From assembly GCF_023716865.1 (NCBI RefSeq), contig NZ_CP092417.1, forward strand, positions 4,876,001-4,940,000: DNA of 64,000 nucleotides. The letters run 5' to 3'. Source of the stretch: Endozoicomonas sp. SCSIO W0465 (GTDB taxonomy: Bacteria; Pseudomonadota; Gammaproteobacteria; Pseudomonadales; Endozoicomonadaceae). Shown in pieces: positions 62,901 through 64,000 of this stretch; positions within the stretch are counted from its first letter, which is position 1, and every line of letters starts with the position of its first letter. Made by a program: the position numbers and the translations under genes. The notes under the pieces were generated by a model that worked only from the letters and a program-made list of their open reading frames with translations, ran no database searches and was not told where the DNA came from.

Positions 62901-63804
62901 CCTGTTTCAGGCAGCCCAGCTTAAGGAAGGCTTCCATTTTCACCCTTTCCGGTACGCCTTTGCCATTACACATGGAGGAAATTTGCTTTAAAAACGGGCT
63001 GGCAGCAATGGCTGCTACATCCCCATCGTCCATGCCCGTAAAGAGGGTTACACTGTTCTTGCTATGTAACATGCTGGTTAAACTGCCAGTGTTGTTCACT
63101 GTTTTGCCCACTGCCGAAAAAAACACATTGGCTTTTTGAAAATACCCTGAACAAACCTGATGTTCGGTAACCATATTAAATCGCTTAAGTTTTGCAAAGA
63201 GAGTCGGTAGAGGAGAGGCCCCTCTGCTCATGGATAGCTGAATACCCCTTTGCTCCAGCGTTTTCAGTAGTATACTGACGTTGGAAAGTAATGTTTTGAC
63301 GCCCGGTTGACTGAGGTATGGCATTATTTGATGTTGATGAGTAACACTAAACTTCGCGATGATTTCTCTGTAATTCAGCTCCCGGTCAACACTTGACGAT
63401 TCAGGTGATGGCTCTATCGGGTGTTCAACGGAAAATAAGGAAGAGTGAACTTCACCAGAATCAATGTCCATTGGCTCTGGATGGACGATAACCACAGGAG
63501 AGCGTGAGGTACTGACTTCATGCCCCATCATTGAAAAAGCTGAAGCCCGCTCAATGGATGTCAATGTGCCAGTCTCTGCGGTATTCACGCGTTGCCGACA
63601 ACTGCGTTTTTTTGCAGGCTGTTTCGTTTCACATAACCGGGGTCTGCATACTTCTTGAGTTTGACTGTTTTCCCTGTCAACGGGTTGAACCCTGTGTCCC
63701 GAGAAATAGCGCTTTCGATTGTTGCCGCCCGGTAATGGTGCAGTAGCAGCAACGGTAGCAGTGGGAGTGGTGAAAACAGAGTGCTTTGATATGGATGTTG
63801 ACAT
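59988..63804 (-). pseudogene. Repeat-SET domain protein, frameshifted before the SET domain
   Basis: One 1145-codon frame (63804-60367) plus a shifted frame (60422-59988) encode one protein. Residues 1-75 are basic and low-complexity, with KQPAKKRSCRQR as a possible nuclear signal. Residues 140-274 are helical. Residues 275-994 are fifteen exact 48-residue repeats, with a sixteenth partial one. A linker leads to KGPGRG. There the main frame runs out as CCQQGYF..., but the +1 frame continues as VVASRDISQWELLGHYAGK, ...GNITSLINAF...NVSFL... and ESLWIDYGEQYW, the order of SET methyltransferase motifs (GRGV, NHxC-like, YDYG-like). A 2-bp deletion in a GTT run, or a programmed shift, would explain it. 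Downstream is convergent with the coiled-coil gene. Confidence 0.75.
60748..62982 (-). repeat. 144-bp tandem coding repeats, 15 full plus 1 partial
   Basis: Units start exactly every 144 bp from 62982 down to 60822. The unit consensus begins ISSMxxGKGLPEKAKVEAFL and continues KLGCLKEGWQG(I/D/N)DEAV. Residues 5-6 take only CN, SS, CH, TS or FH. In order from the N-terminus: CN, CN, SS, CH, TS, CH, CN, CN, FH, SS, CH, FH, SS, CN, CH, FH. Positions 32, 34-40 and 43-48 also vary. The last unit is truncated after about 26 residues. Frame is kept throughout. Confidence 0.95.
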
Positions 63805-64000
63805 AGGGAGTTACGATTATTTTTATCTGATCGGTCAGTTTATGCCTTCATAGCACGTTGATAATGACCGGATAAACCCGAGATAGTTCAACGAACTTCA
63901 TGGGCATTCAGCAGGCTGAAAATATAAGGAAACAGTAGTACAAAATACAGTCCCTGCCGGTGTGGATTTATAGATCAAGTCGATCAGACCGTTTATATAA

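Noticed and set aside
60748..62982. CRISPR-like appearance of the 144-bp repeats
   Set aside because: No unique spacers, the units abut each other and keep one reading frame.
60956..63139. Series of plus-strand frames (MEEIWVTSVRSS... type) across the repeat array
   Set aside because: They are the antisense shadow of the 144-bp coding repeats, recur with the same period and have no start context.

Overview
This looks like a gammaproteobacterial chromosome segment, most like the host-associated Oceanospirillales (Endozoicomonas-type). The evidence is typical gammaproteobacterial housekeeping genes (argR, artPJQM, fadH, topB, recD2, dgt, hdeA, glpD), a high load of insertion sequences, and several eukaryotic-like, probably host-directed proteins. 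The genus is an inference from gene content; no marker gene is present.

Layout. 0-6 kb: an OTU-type deubiquitinase-like gene, a four-gene MCE/Mla-type lipid transport operon on the minus strand, and an unknown protein with a duplicated domain. 6-14.4 kb: argR diverging from an arginine ABC-transporter operon (artP-artJ-artQ-artM). A sigma70-type promoter with an abutting ARG box is readable. artP is split by an IS that itself carries an antisense group II intron, and artM is split by a second IS; both have clean target-site duplications. 14.6-22.5 kb: an exported HD-domain (SAMHD1-like) phosphohydrolase, an OprD-type porin, a TLC-family ATP/ADP (NTP) transporter typical of intracellular bacteria, and a 1040-residue exported repeat protein. 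22.5-27.6 kb: hexose-6-phosphate mutarotase, a TetR regulator diverging from fadH, and another unknown protein.

27.8-36.7 kb: two almost identical IS1595-type elements, one IS4-type element whose transposase may need a -1 frameshift, a possible MITE and a REP-like inverted pair, an outer-membrane protein, topB, an erlin-like SPFH protein, and an hdeA acid chaperone hit by two ISs. 37-45 kb: an unknown protein with a PPxY motif, dGTPase, a patatin phospholipase, an aldo/keto reductase, tRNA-Pro(TGG), small envelope genes, a bile-acid/sodium symporter-type permease and a GNAT acetyltransferase. 45-50 kb: a three-gene operon (alkyl-DHAP-synthase-like oxidase, glpD, FGGY kinase) for glycerol-phosphate or ether-lipid metabolism. 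50-64 kb: a RING/TRAF-like protein with a putative nuclear localisation signal, VanZ, RecD2, an alcohol dehydrogenase, a large coiled-coil protein with PPxY, and a 1145-codon frame with sixteen 48-residue repeats followed, across a frameshift, by a SET domain.

How it fits together. The most interesting theme is host manipulation: ubiquitin (OTU, RING, PPxY motifs), chromatin (SET, basic nuclear-type signals), host membranes (erlin-like SPFH, patatin) and host nucleotides (ATP/ADP transporter with an exported nucleotide-type hydrolase). The best candidate for an undescribed system is the 48-residue repeat array ending in a SET domain. Its repeats are highly conserved except for a restricted, hypervariable residue pair plus a few other positions, an architecture formally like TAL effectors. 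The second theme is genome decay by insertion sequences: arginine uptake and acid resistance genes are broken while transposases stay intact.
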